In this document: in pieces, positions 44,815-54,254 of the stretch
Layout: each line of letters starts with the position of its first letter
Numbering within the stretch: position 1 is the stretch's first letter
From: Pseudanabaena sp. FACHB-2040
GTDB taxonomy: Bacteria > Cyanobacteriota > Cyanobacteriia > Phormidesmidales > Phormidesmidaceae
Reading direction: 5' to 3'
DNA length: 64,000 bases
Assembly (NCBI RefSeq): GCF_014696715.1
Contig: NZ_JACJQO010000005.1
Location: 1,116,001 to 1,180,000 of the forward strand
Program-made: the position numbers and the translations under genes
Notes under the pieces: model-generated
Databases searched by the model: none
Told to the model about the DNA's origin: nothing
The model's input: only the letters and a program-made list of their open reading frames with translations

Positions 44815-45453
44815 ATGAAATTTTTGACCCAAACAACCGCGAAGCTTGCCGTATTTGCGAGCATTCTCGGTTCAGGTGCACTAATAACTGCTCCTGCCCT
44901 AGCAGACAAGCATTTTGATTCGTCTGGTTCATCTAACTCCATGGAACAAATGGAGATGCAGCCAACAGAGATGAATCAGCCTGGTGCTGCTACGACAAAC
45001 AACATCGTAGATATCGCTGCTAACGGTGAATCATTCAGTACATTGGAACAGGCAGTGCAGTCAGCAGGACTGGTTAATACGCTGTCGGGCGAAGGTCCTT
45101 ACACGGTGTTTGCGCCTACGGATGAAGCCTTTAGTCTGCTGCCCGATGGTGCAATAGAGTACTTGTTCCAGCCTGAAAACCAAGACTTGCTGCGGCAAGT
45201 TCTGACTTATCACGTGGTTCGTGGCGAAGTTACGGCTAGCGAAATTGCGACCGGCCCCGTTGAGGCAATTGGTGGTGGACTAGCCGTTCGAGTGGCTGAT
45301 GATGGTCGCGTTATCGTCAACAATGCCAGCGTAGTCAATGCCGATATTCAAGCTAGCAACGGCGTCATTCACGCGGTGAATCGAGTTCTCCTACCTGAGA
45401 CGCTGCAACAGACTTTGGCATCTCGCTTAGGTCTGCAAGATATCTACCAGTAG
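44815..45453 (+). CDS. secreted fasciclin (FAS1) domain protein
   Basis: 212 residues. The signal peptide ends near ALA-DKHFD (about residue 31). A short Met/Gln-rich linker precedes one FAS1 domain (about 63-208) with the family segments NTLSGEGPYTVFAPTDEAF and the conserved YHVVRGEVT and NGVIHAVNRVLLP. FAS1 proteins mediate adhesion, and several cyanobacterial ones respond to stress; their partners are mostly unknown. No membrane anchor is seen. Confidence 0.93.
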   Translation: MKFLTQTTAKLAVFASILGSGALITAPALADKHFDSSGSSNSMEQMEMQPTEMNQPGAATTNNIVDIAANGESFSTLEQAVQSAGLVNTLSGEGPYTVFAPTDEAFSLLPDGAIEYLFQPENQDLLRQVLTYHVVRGEVTASEIATGPVEAIGGGLAVRVADDGRVIVNNASVVNADIQASNGVIHAVNRVLLPETLQQTLASRLGLQDIYQ

Positions 45454-45708
45454 TCTCTGAATCGAGCAATCGCGCGCTGATCTTTACGTAGATTAAGACA
45501 GTAGAGATGAATCAGCAAGCTTGCCCATATCGTCTCGACACGACTGCTCTCAACCATTTCACTATCGCTGCTCGGACCACCGGGTGGCGTTTTGTTCTTC
45601 CACGGAACTAGCATCAGCGCTTCTACTGATGTAGCGCCTCAGAAGGCTACCCAACCAGCCACCCCCCGGCCACCGCTCGCTCAGCTTTCAGGCAATAGCA
45701 GTCAGTCC

Positions 45709-48462
45709 TCAAGAAACCGTTGCACCCCTCGATCGAGACCCTTGAATCGGAAGTTGAATCTTAAACTCAGCGCCTTCACCCGGAGCTGACAGGCAGATCA
45801 GTTTACCGCCATGCTTCTCTACGATTTGATAGCTGATTGACAGTCCTAAGCCGGTGCCTTCCCCAACCGGCTTAGTCGTAAAGAAAGGATCAAAGAGCTT
45901 AGAGTGAGTCGCTTCACTCATACCAGGTCCATTGTCTTTGATGGCAATCTCTACCCAGTCTGCATCAAGCTGATGAGTTTTAATAACGATGGTTCCGGTA
46001 GCTGCTGTGAAGCCTTTTGCCGTTTGGGCATCCGCCTGCTGATGCAGAGCATCAATAGCGTTATTAATGACGTTCATAAAGACCTGATTGAGCTGTCCGG
46101 CATAGCACTCAACCAGAGGCAAATCGCTGTATTCCTTAATGAGAATAACGGCCAGGTGTTCTGGTTGGGCCTTTAACCGATTTTGCAGAATCAGCAGCGT
46201 GCTATCGAGCCCATCATGGATATCGACAGGCTTCATCTTGGCCTCGTCTAGCCGCGAAAAGTTGCGCAGCGTCAGCACGATTTGACGAATCCGGTCTGAG
46301 CCAAGCAGCATTGATGACAGCAGCTTGGGCAAATCTTCCTGCATGAAGCCTAAATCCATCTCCGAAATGCGCTTCTGCACCTGGGGGTCGGTGTAGGCAT
46401 AACCCTGCTGATACAAATCAACCAGGCTCAATAAATCCTGCAGATAGTTTTGAGCGTGGACAACGTTGCCATGGATGAAGTTGATGGGGTTATTGATTTC
46501 ATGAGCCACCCCAGCCACCATCTGACCCAGGCTAGACATTTTTTCGGTGTGGATTAGCTGAGTCTGGGTCTGCTTTAGGTCTTGCAAAGCCTGCTGTAGG
46601 CGAATGGCCTGCTTCATCGCCGTTTCTGCCGTGATGCAGCTACGCTCGTACAGTTTTGCCTGCTTGATAGCAATCTCAGCCTGCTCAGCTAGCTGTTGCA
46701 GCAGCGCTATTTCAGTTGCTTTCCACTGCCGAGGGGCGCGGCATTCGTGGGCGACTAGCAGACCCCAGAGCTGGCTACCAATGCGAATCGGCACAACTAG
46801 GTTGGACTTGACCTGCAGGCTCTGCAAAAACTGAATATGGCAAGGGTGCAGAGACGAGCCCTCTACATCATTGACGACGCTGACCCGGTTTTGGTCGCGG
46901 TACTGCAGAGCATATTCGAGGGGAAAGCAAATATCGTCGTAGACTTCGTGAAGGATCGAAATCCACTCCTCTTGCACATCCTCGACAACAACGGTGCCCT
47001 GGTAGTTGCGGGCGAATTTGTAGATCACCACCCGATCAGTATTGAGTAGCGATCGCACTTCGCGCACAATCGTTCGCAGCACCAGCTGATAGTCGAGCGT
47101 GCTGCGAATCTGGTCGGTCACCTGCCGCAGCAAATGAGCTGACTCTAGCGACTGCTGCAGCTCAGCCGTGCGCTCCTGCACCTGCCGCTCCAGACTGCTA
47201 TTGAGGGTTTGCACCTGCTCGTATAGAGAATGATGCTGAATCGCCATGGAAAACTGGCGCTGCAAAACTTGGGCTAGATCGATGTCCCTGGGTTGCCAGC
47301 CACGAATTTGTCCCCGCTTAAGTTCGCGCCAGGCAGCAAAAGACTGACGCGGCTGCTGCTGCTCTTGGGCCGGGTTAAACCGACCGGCCCACCAGGTTTC
47401 GGTCTCGGTTTCGTGGCGAAAAACGCTCAGGTAGCCCAGCAGCACCTGATTGTACTGCAGCGGCACTACTAGCAAACTGCGCAGCCGCTGCGGCTGAAAC
47501 GCCTCAGCAATAGGCTGGAGCGCAGCTTCTTGAGTAAGGTCATCAATAGCCCAAATGCGATCGTTTGGCCCCTCGGGATGAACAGTCTGTTGCCAGAGCG
47601 GATGGTGCTCCACTGGGCACAGGTGATCCTGGGAGAGTAAGATCGGCTGCTTACCTACTGTGTAGACCTGAGCAAACAGGTGATGATCGGTGTTGAGGTA
47701 TAGCCGTCCACCCACGCCCTGTAGCAGCTTGACCGTTTCCTCTAGCGCCTCGTGAAGCTGAATTTTAGGAAGAGAGTGCAGCAGGCTAGTAATTTTATTG
47801 AGAGCCGCTTCCCGCTGCGCCTGCTGCTGCGCCTGAACTAGCAGCGTCGCCTGGGCAATCGCTAGCGCTGCCTGATCGGCAATCTGCTGCACCAGCCGCA
47901 GCTCCTTCACCTTAAAAGATCGGGGTTGGGCATGGTGCGCCACCAGCAGACCCCACAGCTGCGGCTCAACCTGCTGCTGCTGCAGGTCGTAGTGCAAAAT
48001 GGGCACCACCAGCGACGCCTGCACGCCCATTGCCGTTAAATACTCAACGTGACAAGGGCTGACCGTCCGGTAGTGAATATCCTCAACGGCCAGCGGCTCA
48101 CCATTTTCAGGGCAAAGTAGGGGACTAAAGCCAATCTGCTGCAGATGCACATTCACAATCGATCGCTGCCGCGCCCTAAGATATAGCTCCCGCGCCCACA
48201 GGGGAATATCGTCGGCTGGGAAGTTAAGCCCTAGCAACGGCGGTAGGCAGCGATCGCGAATCGTTTCAGCAACCACCTCACCGCTGGCATCGGCATGAAA
48301 CTGGTAGAGCATCACCCGATCTAGGCTAAGACAAGCCCGGACCTCTTCTACCGTAGTTTCTAGAATTGCACTTAAATCCAGGGAGCGCCGAATGCGGTTG
48401 ATGGCCCGCTGAAGAGATATCTCCTGCTGACCACTCAAGGTGGACTCGCGTTGCTGATACAT
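45709..48462 (-). CDS. cyanobacteriochrome-like GAF histidine kinase
   Basis: Cytosolic sensor kinase of 917 residues. GAF1 (about 20-205) has the bilin Cys-His pair in TVSPCHVEYL (Cys137, His138) and a phytochrome-like FPADDIP. GAF2 (about 215-415) lacks such a Cys. GAF3 (about 445-605) has both the DXCF motif (DICF, Cys512) and the canonical Cys-His pair in HPCHIQFL (Cys541). The 29-residue spacing is close to that of known DXCF cyanobacteriochromes. HisKA (His654 in GVAHEINNPINF) and HATPase (NNAIDALH, GTGLGLSISYQ) follow. Bilin binding is inferred from motifs. No response regulator is adjacent. ATG 48462 is clear. Confidence 0.88.
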   Translation of the reverse strand: MYQQRESTLSGQQEISLQRAINRIRRSLDLSAILETTVEEVRACLSLDRVMLYQFHADASGEVVAETIRDRCLPPLLGLNFPADDIPLWARELYLRARQRSIVNVHLQQIGFSPLLCPENGEPLAVEDIHYRTVSPCHVEYLTAMGVQASLVVPILHYDLQQQQVEPQLWGLLVAHHAQPRSFKVKELRLVQQIADQAALAIAQATLLVQAQQQAQREAALNKITSLLHSLPKIQLHEALEETVKLLQGVGGRLYLNTDHHLFAQVYTVGKQPILLSQDHLCPVEHHPLWQQTVHPEGPNDRIWAIDDLTQEAALQPIAEAFQPQRLRSLLVVPLQYNQVLLGYLSVFRHETETETWWAGRFNPAQEQQQPRQSFAAWRELKRGQIRGWQPRDIDLAQVLQRQFSMAIQHHSLYEQVQTLNSSLERQVQERTAELQQSLESAHLLRQVTDQIRSTLDYQLVLRTIVREVRSLLNTDRVVIYKFARNYQGTVVVEDVQEEWISILHEVYDDICFPLEYALQYRDQNRVSVVNDVEGSSLHPCHIQFLQSLQVKSNLVVPIRIGSQLWGLLVAHECRAPRQWKATEIALLQQLAEQAEIAIKQAKLYERSCITAETAMKQAIRLQQALQDLKQTQTQLIHTEKMSSLGQMVAGVAHEINNPINFIHGNVVHAQNYLQDLLSLVDLYQQGYAYTDPQVQKRISEMDLGFMQEDLPKLLSSMLLGSDRIRQIVLTLRNFSRLDEAKMKPVDIHDGLDSTLLILQNRLKAQPEHLAVILIKEYSDLPLVECYAGQLNQVFMNVINNAIDALHQQADAQTAKGFTAATGTIVIKTHQLDADWVEIAIKDNGPGMSEATHSKLFDPFFTTKPVGEGTGLGLSISYQIVEKHGGKLICLSAPGEGAEFKIQLPIQGSRSRGATVS

Positions 48463-49027
48463 AAATTTATATTTGATTAAAAAATTTTGCCCCTTAGAAA
48501 ATAGTATTCATGAGCGCAGCCGAACTTAGCATTAAAACTAGACCAACCTACACAAAAATTAAGTAAACCTTAAGTAGGTACGTTGCTGCAACGCGTTCAG
48601 TATCACAGAGTCGGCAAATTTTAAAAAAGCGTTGGGGCAGGTTGCGTCTGCATCGTAACAGCTATTCAATGAATATTGAGTTTGCTTAAAACCTTCCGGG
48701 TTTCTACAGAACGGACTGAATAACGAAGACTTCGTGCCTCAGACAGACTCCTAGTGTTTTTTGGGAACACAGCTCTGTTACTTTTGGTCATTATGATCAG
48801 CCCTTTGCATGAAGTTGTTCTACCGAAAACTTCTATAAGCTTGAGAGTGGGTAAATTAATCTAGCTAATATTGCCTTGTCAGATATTTGACTATGGCAAC
48901 TAGTCTAATATTTCTCCCTTTAGAGGCTTTCTTTAAAGATTTAGAAATAGGGAGAAATAGTTGGAGCTTAATTATTTTCTAAACCCCTTTTGACAACGTT
49001 AAAGCAGATATTTGAGGACGCGTGAGT
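48463..49027. other. AT-rich divergent promoter region
   Basis: 565 bp between the photoreceptor-like kinase and the SLH gene. The sequence is unusually AT-rich for this genome, with no open frame or terminator. A ribosome-binding site GAGGA (49014-49018) serves the SLH gene. A long untranslated leader for that gene is likely but not shown. Confidence 0.65.
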
Positions 49028-50347
49028 ATGCTTCAATTTTCAAAATGGCAGCTAGGTGGGGCAGCCTTAGTCGCCCTTGGAACCGTTTCTGGGGTAGCTA
49101 GCACTCTAGTCACTACGGCTCCTGCTGAAGCCCAACAGGCAAACTTTTCGGATGTTAGTTTTGGCTACTGGGCTCGCCCCTTCATTGAGCGCTTGGCTCA
49201 GGAAAACATCATTGCTGGCTTTCCTGATGGCACCTTCAAGCCTAACCAGCCGGTAACTCGGGCCCAGTTTGCGGCGATTGTGGAGCAGGCGTTTGACCAG
49301 CCTGGGACCCGTTCAGCCCCAAATTTTCCTGATGTGCCTAACAACTACTGGGCTGAAGACGTAATCTCTGGGGCCTACAGCAGCGGCTTCTTATCCGGCT
49401 ATCCTGACGGTAGATTCCAACCTGCCCAGGAAATTCCCAGAGTGCAGGCGCTAGTGTCTCTGGCTAACGGACTGAACTTTAGCCCTCAAGGCAGCGTTAA
49501 TGAGGCTCTAGATCGTTACCAAGATGAGGGAGAGATCCCTCGCTATGCCCAGGAGGCTGTAGCTGCCGCAACCCAGCGTAACGTGGTTGTAAGCTATCCC
49601 ACCCCTAACACCCTCAACCCGCAGCGGCCAGCTACGCGGGCTGAAGTTGCGGCCTTTGTGTACCAGGCTCTAGTCGCCCAAGGTAAACTCCCTGCCCTAG
49701 AGGCCAATTCGGAAGCCGCAAGGTACATTGTCGGCTACGGAACAGGTACGGCTACAGGTACAGGTACAGGTACAGGTACAGGTACAGGGTCAAATCCGAC
49801 TACCTCAACTAACCAAAACTCAAACCTGAGGGTTGAGGCGGGCACTCCCATCAGCGTGCGCTATCCCAATGCGGGTGCCAACCGGATTGATATCATTGTG
49901 GCCCCTGGGCAAACGGTTGCGACCTCTCTAGAAGTCGCCCAGCCTATTCGTAATGCAGCGGGCCAAGTGCTGGTGCCAGCAGGCAGCACCCTTCAGGGCC
50001 GGATTGTGCCGGTCAACATTCAGGGCTCGTCGATTACGGCAGCTCAGTTTGTAGCCGATTCACTGACAGTTGGCAATAATAACTACCCAGTCCGGATCGT
50101 TTCTAGTCCGGTTGCGGCTACCCAAAACGTCAACCAGGCTACTCTACAGGGTGCGCTGGTCACCACGGCAGCCCAGTCAATTCTAGGGCCTCTGGTGGGG
50201 AACCAGAATATTGGCAATGTGATCGGTCAGGTGATTACCGGCAGCGGCAACACTACCTCTCAAAATGCGGTGGTTGTAATTAATCCTAATCAGCTGGAGC
50301 TGCGGGTAGATTCTGCGTTCTCTGTCAATTCGGTTGCACAGAACTAG
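49028..50347 (+). CDS. SLH-domain outer envelope protein with GT-rich linker
   Basis: 439 residues from ATG 49028, preceded at 9 nt by GAGGA; GTG 49022 is less well placed. A signal peptide (to about APAEAQQ) precedes three SLH repeats (about 40-210) with GFPDGTFKPNQPVTRAQF and GYPDGRFQPAQEIPRVQA. The linker YGTGTATGTGTGTGTGTGS is encoded by a hexamer repeat. A C-terminal soluble domain (about 265-437) follows, containing VPAGSTLQGRIVPVN, with no porin barrel visible. It is probably attached to the cell wall. Another SLH protein is encoded at 41000-42628. A transcription terminator follows. Confidence 0.9.
   Translation: MLQFSKWQLGGAALVALGTVSGVASTLVTTAPAEAQQANFSDVSFGYWARPFIERLAQENIIAGFPDGTFKPNQPVTRAQFAAIVEQAFDQPGTRSAPNFPDVPNNYWAEDVISGAYSSGFLSGYPDGRFQPAQEIPRVQALVSLANGLNFSPQGSVNEALDRYQDEGEIPRYAQEAVAAATQRNVVVSYPTPNTLNPQRPATRAEVAAFVYQALVAQGKLPALEANSEAARYIVGYGTGTATGTGTGTGTGTGSNPTTSTNQNSNLRVEAGTPISVRYPNAGANRIDIIVAPGQTVATSLEVAQPIRNAAGQVLVPAGSTLQGRIVPVNIQGSSITAAQFVADSLTVGNNNYPVRIVSSPVAATQNVNQATLQGALVTTAAQSILGPLVGNQNIGNVIGQVITGSGNTTSQNAVVVINPNQLELRVDSAFSVNSVAQN
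49742..49789. repeat. ACAGGT hexanucleotide microsatellite in coding sequence
   Basis: Eight 6-bp units, six matching ACAGGT exactly (five in a row, 49754-49783), with one variant ACGGCT and one ACAGGG. Each unit adds a Thr-Gly pair to the SLH protein linker, so changes in copy number keep the frame. Confidence 0.9.
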
Positions 50348-50381
50348 TTCAGTTCTAGGCATCTCAATGAGTTGAATCATC

Positions 50382-50410
50382 AGAAAACCCCGGCAAGACC
50401 GGGGTTTTCT
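50382..50410. terminator. bidirectional intrinsic terminator
   Basis: A 12-bp perfect stem (AGAAAACCCCGG / CCGGGGTTTTCT) with a 5-nt loop lies between convergent genes. A T run on the plus side and the complementary A run on the other let it work in both directions. Confidence 0.9.
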
Positions 50411-50420
50411 GTGGAGCTGT

Positions 50421-51314
50421 CTATTGCTGCTCAGAGCGGGCTCCATTGAGCGGCTTGCTTTCCTCAAAGTTGCGCTGGTCATAAAAGTGCAGAGTGCGGA
50501 TGGGGTAGGGGATGCTGATCTGGTTGCGATCGCAAGCCTCCTTCAGCGCCATAATTACCCGCGAACGGGTTCGTCGCACGTCAGCAATTTGCGGTGCCGT
50601 CCAATAGCGCACCTTAAAATCGATAGAGCTGTCGCCAAAACCTACTGCGTCTACCTCCGGGGCCGGTTCCTTCAGCACTCCTTCAATATCGCTGTTGAGC
50701 ACATTCAGAAACGCTTCTCTGGCTAGCGGCAGAGGTGTCGTGTAATCCACCCCAATATCTAAGTCAGTGCGACGGCATTGCTTAGCTGTGAGCACCCGCA
50801 CAGCATTGGTAAAGACGATGGAGTTAGGAATTTCAACCAGTTCTCCCGTGTAGTTGAGAATGCGGGTCGTGCGAATCTGAATTGATTCAACAATGCCCTC
50901 ATACTCATTGACCACAATTTGATCGCCCAGCTGAAACGGCTCCTCGATCAGCAGCAAAATGCCCGCCAAAAAGTTCTTAAAAATATCTTGGAAAGCAAAG
51001 CCAATCGCAACAGAGCCTAACCCCAGCAGGCCAATAATGTCTCCTAGCCGTAGGTCAGGAAAAGCCACAACCGCAGCAATCATAATGCCTACAACCCAAG
51101 TGCCAATGCGGCAGCTCTGGGTAAAGAGAAGCTGTAGAGAACGGCTCTTTAAGATGCGCCTACCAAACCGCTTACTAACCTGATTGACCCCCCGCACCAC
51201 ATACTGGGTAATCAGCAGAATAACCAGCGCCAGCAGGATTGCCGGGAGCAGCCTCACTGCTCCGCCCACCAGATCTAGTAGGCTCTCTTGAACTCTTTTC
51301 ACCAGTGCGTTCAT
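50421..51314 (-). CDS. mscS: small-conductance mechanosensitive channel (MscS family)
   Basis: Inner-membrane channel that opens under turgor stress. 297 residues with three TM helices (about 20-42, 68-86, 92-120). The pore helix region GLGSVAIGFAFQDIFKNFLAGILLL carries the Gly/Ala pattern of MscS TM3. The soluble vestibule follows, with VEIPNSIVFTNAV. It is short, as is usual for cyanobacterial members. The ATG at 51314 is clear. It is convergent with the SLH gene and divergent from the helicase. Confidence 0.93.
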   Translation of the reverse strand: MNALVKRVQESLLDLVGGAVRLLPAILLALVILLITQYVVRGVNQVSKRFGRRILKSRSLQLLFTQSCRIGTWVVGIMIAAVVAFPDLRLGDIIGLLGLGSVAIGFAFQDIFKNFLAGILLLIEEPFQLGDQIVVNEYEGIVESIQIRTTRILNYTGELVEIPNSIVFTNAVRVLTAKQCRRTDLDIGVDYTTPLPLAREAFLNVLNSDIEGVLKEPAPEVDAVGFGDSSIDFKVRYWTAPQIADVRRTRSRVIMALKEACDRNQISIPYPIRTLHFYDQRNFEESKPLNGARSEQQ

Positions 51315-51515
51315 AACCTTTCACAAATTGTCGCCTTGTCGTTGCTCAGTGGGGCCTATAGCCCACTAGAAGCGGTTGTAAAACCCCTAATGTCTTAACG
51401 CATTCTGGCGCGAACGGAACGTTCAGGATCTGCTACCTGTCTCTCAAAATCCAGGGACACTCACGAAAGCCCTTAAACTCGTTAATAGGCTATCGTGTGG
51501 GCTGGAGGCATTTCT

Positions 51516-53942
51516 GTGGCGAAGTTTCAACGCCTGCACCCAATTTATAGCTGGTTTTCGAAGCAGGGTTGGCAGCCGCTGGCGTTTCAGCAGAAGACCT
51601 GGGAAGCTTACCTATCGGGCAAAAGCGGCCTAATCCAGGTGCCCACTGGGTCAGGCAAGACCTACGCAGCCGTCATGGGACCGATCGCAGCCATGCTAGA
51701 AACGCCGGGGACAGGGCTGCAGCTGCTCTATATTACGCCGTTGCGATCGCTATCGAGAGACATCGAGCAGTCCATCCGGCGACCCATCGAAGAGATGGGC
51801 TGGGGCCTGCGGGTAGAGTCGCGCACTGGAGACACCAGTTCAGCCCGTAAAGCCAAGCAGCTCAAAGCTCTACCCGACATTCTCATCACCACACCCGAAT
51901 CGCTATCGGTAATGCTGTCTTACCAGGACGGGGCTAAGCGGTTCAGTACCTTGCGCTGCGTGATCTTAGACGAGTGGCATGAGCTAATGAGCACCAAACG
52001 GGGAACGCAGACGGAGCTGTGTTTGGGCTATTTGCGATCGCTTCAGCCCAACCTGCAAACCTGGGCCGTCTCTGCCACTCTAGGCAATCTAGAGGAGGCG
52101 GCTCAAACCGCTGTAGGGCTGGGGCCGAAACCCGCCATCATCCAATCGGACTTGAAACGAGAAACGGTGATTAAGAGCATTTTGCCGGAGTCGGTAGACA
52201 CCTTCCCCTGGGCGGGACACCTGGGCCTGCGGATGTTCGAGACGCTGGTAAACGCCCTCGATATTGAAAAGTCTACGCTCATCTTTACCAACACCCGCAG
52301 CCAGGCAGAGCGCTGGTTTCAGGCCCTAGCCTTTGCCCTCCCAGAGCACTTAGACAAGATTGCTCTGCACCACGGCTCTATCGACGTAAAAGAGCGGGAG
52401 GCAATCGAGGCCGGAGTAAAGCGGGGCGGCATCAGGTGGGTCGTCTGCACCTCCTCTTTGGATCTGGGCGTAGACTTTCAGCCGGTAGAGCGAGTTGTGC
52501 AGATCGGCAGCGCCAAAAAACTAGCGCGACTGCTGCAGCGGGCAGGCCGTTCAGCTCACGTTCCCGAAGGCACCTCAGAAGTATTCTTTCTGCCGACCAA
52601 CGCGCTGGAACTGCTGGAAATCTCGGCCTTTCGACGGGGATTAGCTTGCGGGGATGTTGAAACCCGAAAACCTCAAAACAAGCCTTACGATGTGCTGGTG
52701 CAGCATTTGGTGACGCTGGCTTGCGGCGATGGATTTGAGCCAACATCAATTCTGAAAAACCTGCGGCAGACCATAGCCTACTCTGATCTAAGTAACGAAG
52801 AATTTGAGTGGATTCTTAACTTCACTGAGAAAGGAGGCAAATGTCTCAGTGCCTATCCCCACTACCGCAAAGTAGGGCTGGAAGAAGGCATGTATCGCAT
52901 TGCTGATGACAAGCTCGCTCGAATGCATCGGATGGGCATTGGCACCATCACGTCTAATGCAGCAGTTCGCATTGTCTACACCAACCGCAAAGAAATTGGC
53001 ACGGTCGAGGAAGGCTTTGTCTCCCGGCTGAACAAAGGAGATGTCTTCTTTTTTGCGGGGCGACAGCTAGAGTTTTTTCAGATGAAAGACATGGTGGTGT
53101 ATGTCAAAAACACCCAGCGAAAATCGACCGTTACGCCTACTTGGGGAGGCAGCCAACTCGCCATTTCAGACACCCTCAGCCGCCATCTGCGACAGGAAGT
53201 GGAATGGGTCCAGCAGCAGACTAAACCCAATGAGGAGCTAGCCTGCATCCAGCCGATTCTAGCAACTCAAAATCGCCTTTCCTCACTGCCCACAACCGAG
53301 GAACTGCTGATCGAATCCTGCAAAACTCGCGAGGGGCAACACCTCTATGTCTTTCCCTACGAGGGACGATTTGTGCATGAGGGCTTGGGCTTCTTGTGGG
53401 GCTATCGCTTTGCCAAACAAAAGCAGGCAACCTTTACAATTTCAGTCAACGACTACGGCTTTGAGATTCTAGGCCCCAAAGACTACCCCTACAAAGACCT
53501 GTTTTCAAAGGACTTTTTTAGCCTCGATAACTTAGAAGACGACATCAAAGCCAGTCTCAACATTTCAGAGCTGGTTCAGCGCAAGTTTCGAGGTGTAGCC
53601 CAGGTAGCAGGGCTGGTGTTTAAGGGCTATCCGGGGTCGCGCAAAACCGCCAGTCAGCTGCAGGTCAGCTCTTCTTTGATGTATGACGTCTTTAGCAAAT
53701 ACGAACCCGACAACCTACTGCTAAAACAGGCAGAACGCGAAGTCTTGCAAGATCAGCTAGAAACGCATCGGCTAGCAAAGACCCTAAACCGCCTCAACGA
53801 GTTGTCAGTAGTTTGGAATGAGACCAAGCGCCCTTCCCCCTTTGCCTTTCCGCTACTGGTCGAGCGCCTGAGTTCCCGCATGTCAAATGAGTCTCTGCTA
53901 GAGCGCATTGAGCGAATGAAACAGCAGTGGGGCAAAAAGTAG
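51516..53942 (+). CDS. DEXH-box helicase of the ligase-associated Lhr-like group
   Basis: 808 residues. Superfamily 2 helicase: Walker A PTGSGKT (43-49), DEWH (152-155), SATLGN (motif III), and motif VI LQRAGRSAH. The region after the helicase core, with the winged-helix part and C-terminal extension, resembles the Lhr core. It fits the DEXH helicase that in many bacteria sits in a DNA-damage cluster with an ATP-dependent ligase, an exonuclease and a phosphoesterase. Here the ligase gene lies 3.1 kb downstream, but no exonuclease or phosphoesterase is near. Start: GTG 51516 has GGAGG at 51504-51508, 7 nt upstream; GTG 51495 adds an unconserved extension. Confidence 0.9.
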   Translation: MAKFQRLHPIYSWFSKQGWQPLAFQQKTWEAYLSGKSGLIQVPTGSGKTYAAVMGPIAAMLETPGTGLQLLYITPLRSLSRDIEQSIRRPIEEMGWGLRVESRTGDTSSARKAKQLKALPDILITTPESLSVMLSYQDGAKRFSTLRCVILDEWHELMSTKRGTQTELCLGYLRSLQPNLQTWAVSATLGNLEEAAQTAVGLGPKPAIIQSDLKRETVIKSILPESVDTFPWAGHLGLRMFETLVNALDIEKSTLIFTNTRSQAERWFQALAFALPEHLDKIALHHGSIDVKEREAIEAGVKRGGIRWVVCTSSLDLGVDFQPVERVVQIGSAKKLARLLQRAGRSAHVPEGTSEVFFLPTNALELLEISAFRRGLACGDVETRKPQNKPYDVLVQHLVTLACGDGFEPTSILKNLRQTIAYSDLSNEEFEWILNFTEKGGKCLSAYPHYRKVGLEEGMYRIADDKLARMHRMGIGTITSNAAVRIVYTNRKEIGTVEEGFVSRLNKGDVFFFAGRQLEFFQMKDMVVYVKNTQRKSTVTPTWGGSQLAISDTLSRHLRQEVEWVQQQTKPNEELACIQPILATQNRLSSLPTTEELLIESCKTREGQHLYVFPYEGRFVHEGLGFLWGYRFAKQKQATFTISVNDYGFEILGPKDYPYKDLFSKDFFSLDNLEDDIKASLNISELVQRKFRGVAQVAGLVFKGYPGSRKTASQLQVSSSLMYDVFSKYEPDNLLLKQAEREVLQDQLETHRLAKTLNRLNELSVVWNETKRPSPFAFPLLVERLSSRMSNESLLERIERMKQQWGKK

Positions 53943-54254
53943 ACGGTCTTGCTGACTCTGTCACCAGCTCAGACAAGCAATGTAGTAGAGCAGCTAGTCC
54001 TTTTTTGTAGGTTGGTGTCAAGCTTGCGCTGGCGTAGCCTCCTCTTTGGAGATAACCCAACAAACCTCTAAAACGGTTGGGTTTTGCTGAGCCTCAGTCC
54101 AACCTACTTGAGGCCCTATCCAAATCAGCCTTTTTGGTAGAGATTCGCTATTTCTACGGTAGACGCTGCTGAACCCCAGCAAAATCCCGTAATAACGCTG
54201 GCGAATTTTCGATGAAGCACTGGGCTCCCTGGACGTGGTGCATCAGAGAAAACA
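53943..54254. other. intergenic region with one palindromic element
   Basis: 312 bp between the helicase and comEC. It holds family B copy 2 (54007-54107) and otherwise no gene or terminator that I can support. Confidence 0.7.
54007..54107. repeat. short MITE-like palindromic element, family B copy 2
   Basis: Ends GTAGGTTGG (54007-54015) and CCAACCTAC (54099-54107), 101 bp overall. The interior includes AACCCAACAAACCTCTAAAACGGTTGGGTT-like pairing. It shares GAGCCTCA and the ends with the copy at 21388-21464. Confidence 0.75.

Noticed and set aside
45592-45789. 65-codon plus-strand gene after the fasciclin gene
   Set aside because: It runs into the antisense of the photoreceptor-like kinase and has Pro/Ser-rich, non-conserved-looking sequence.
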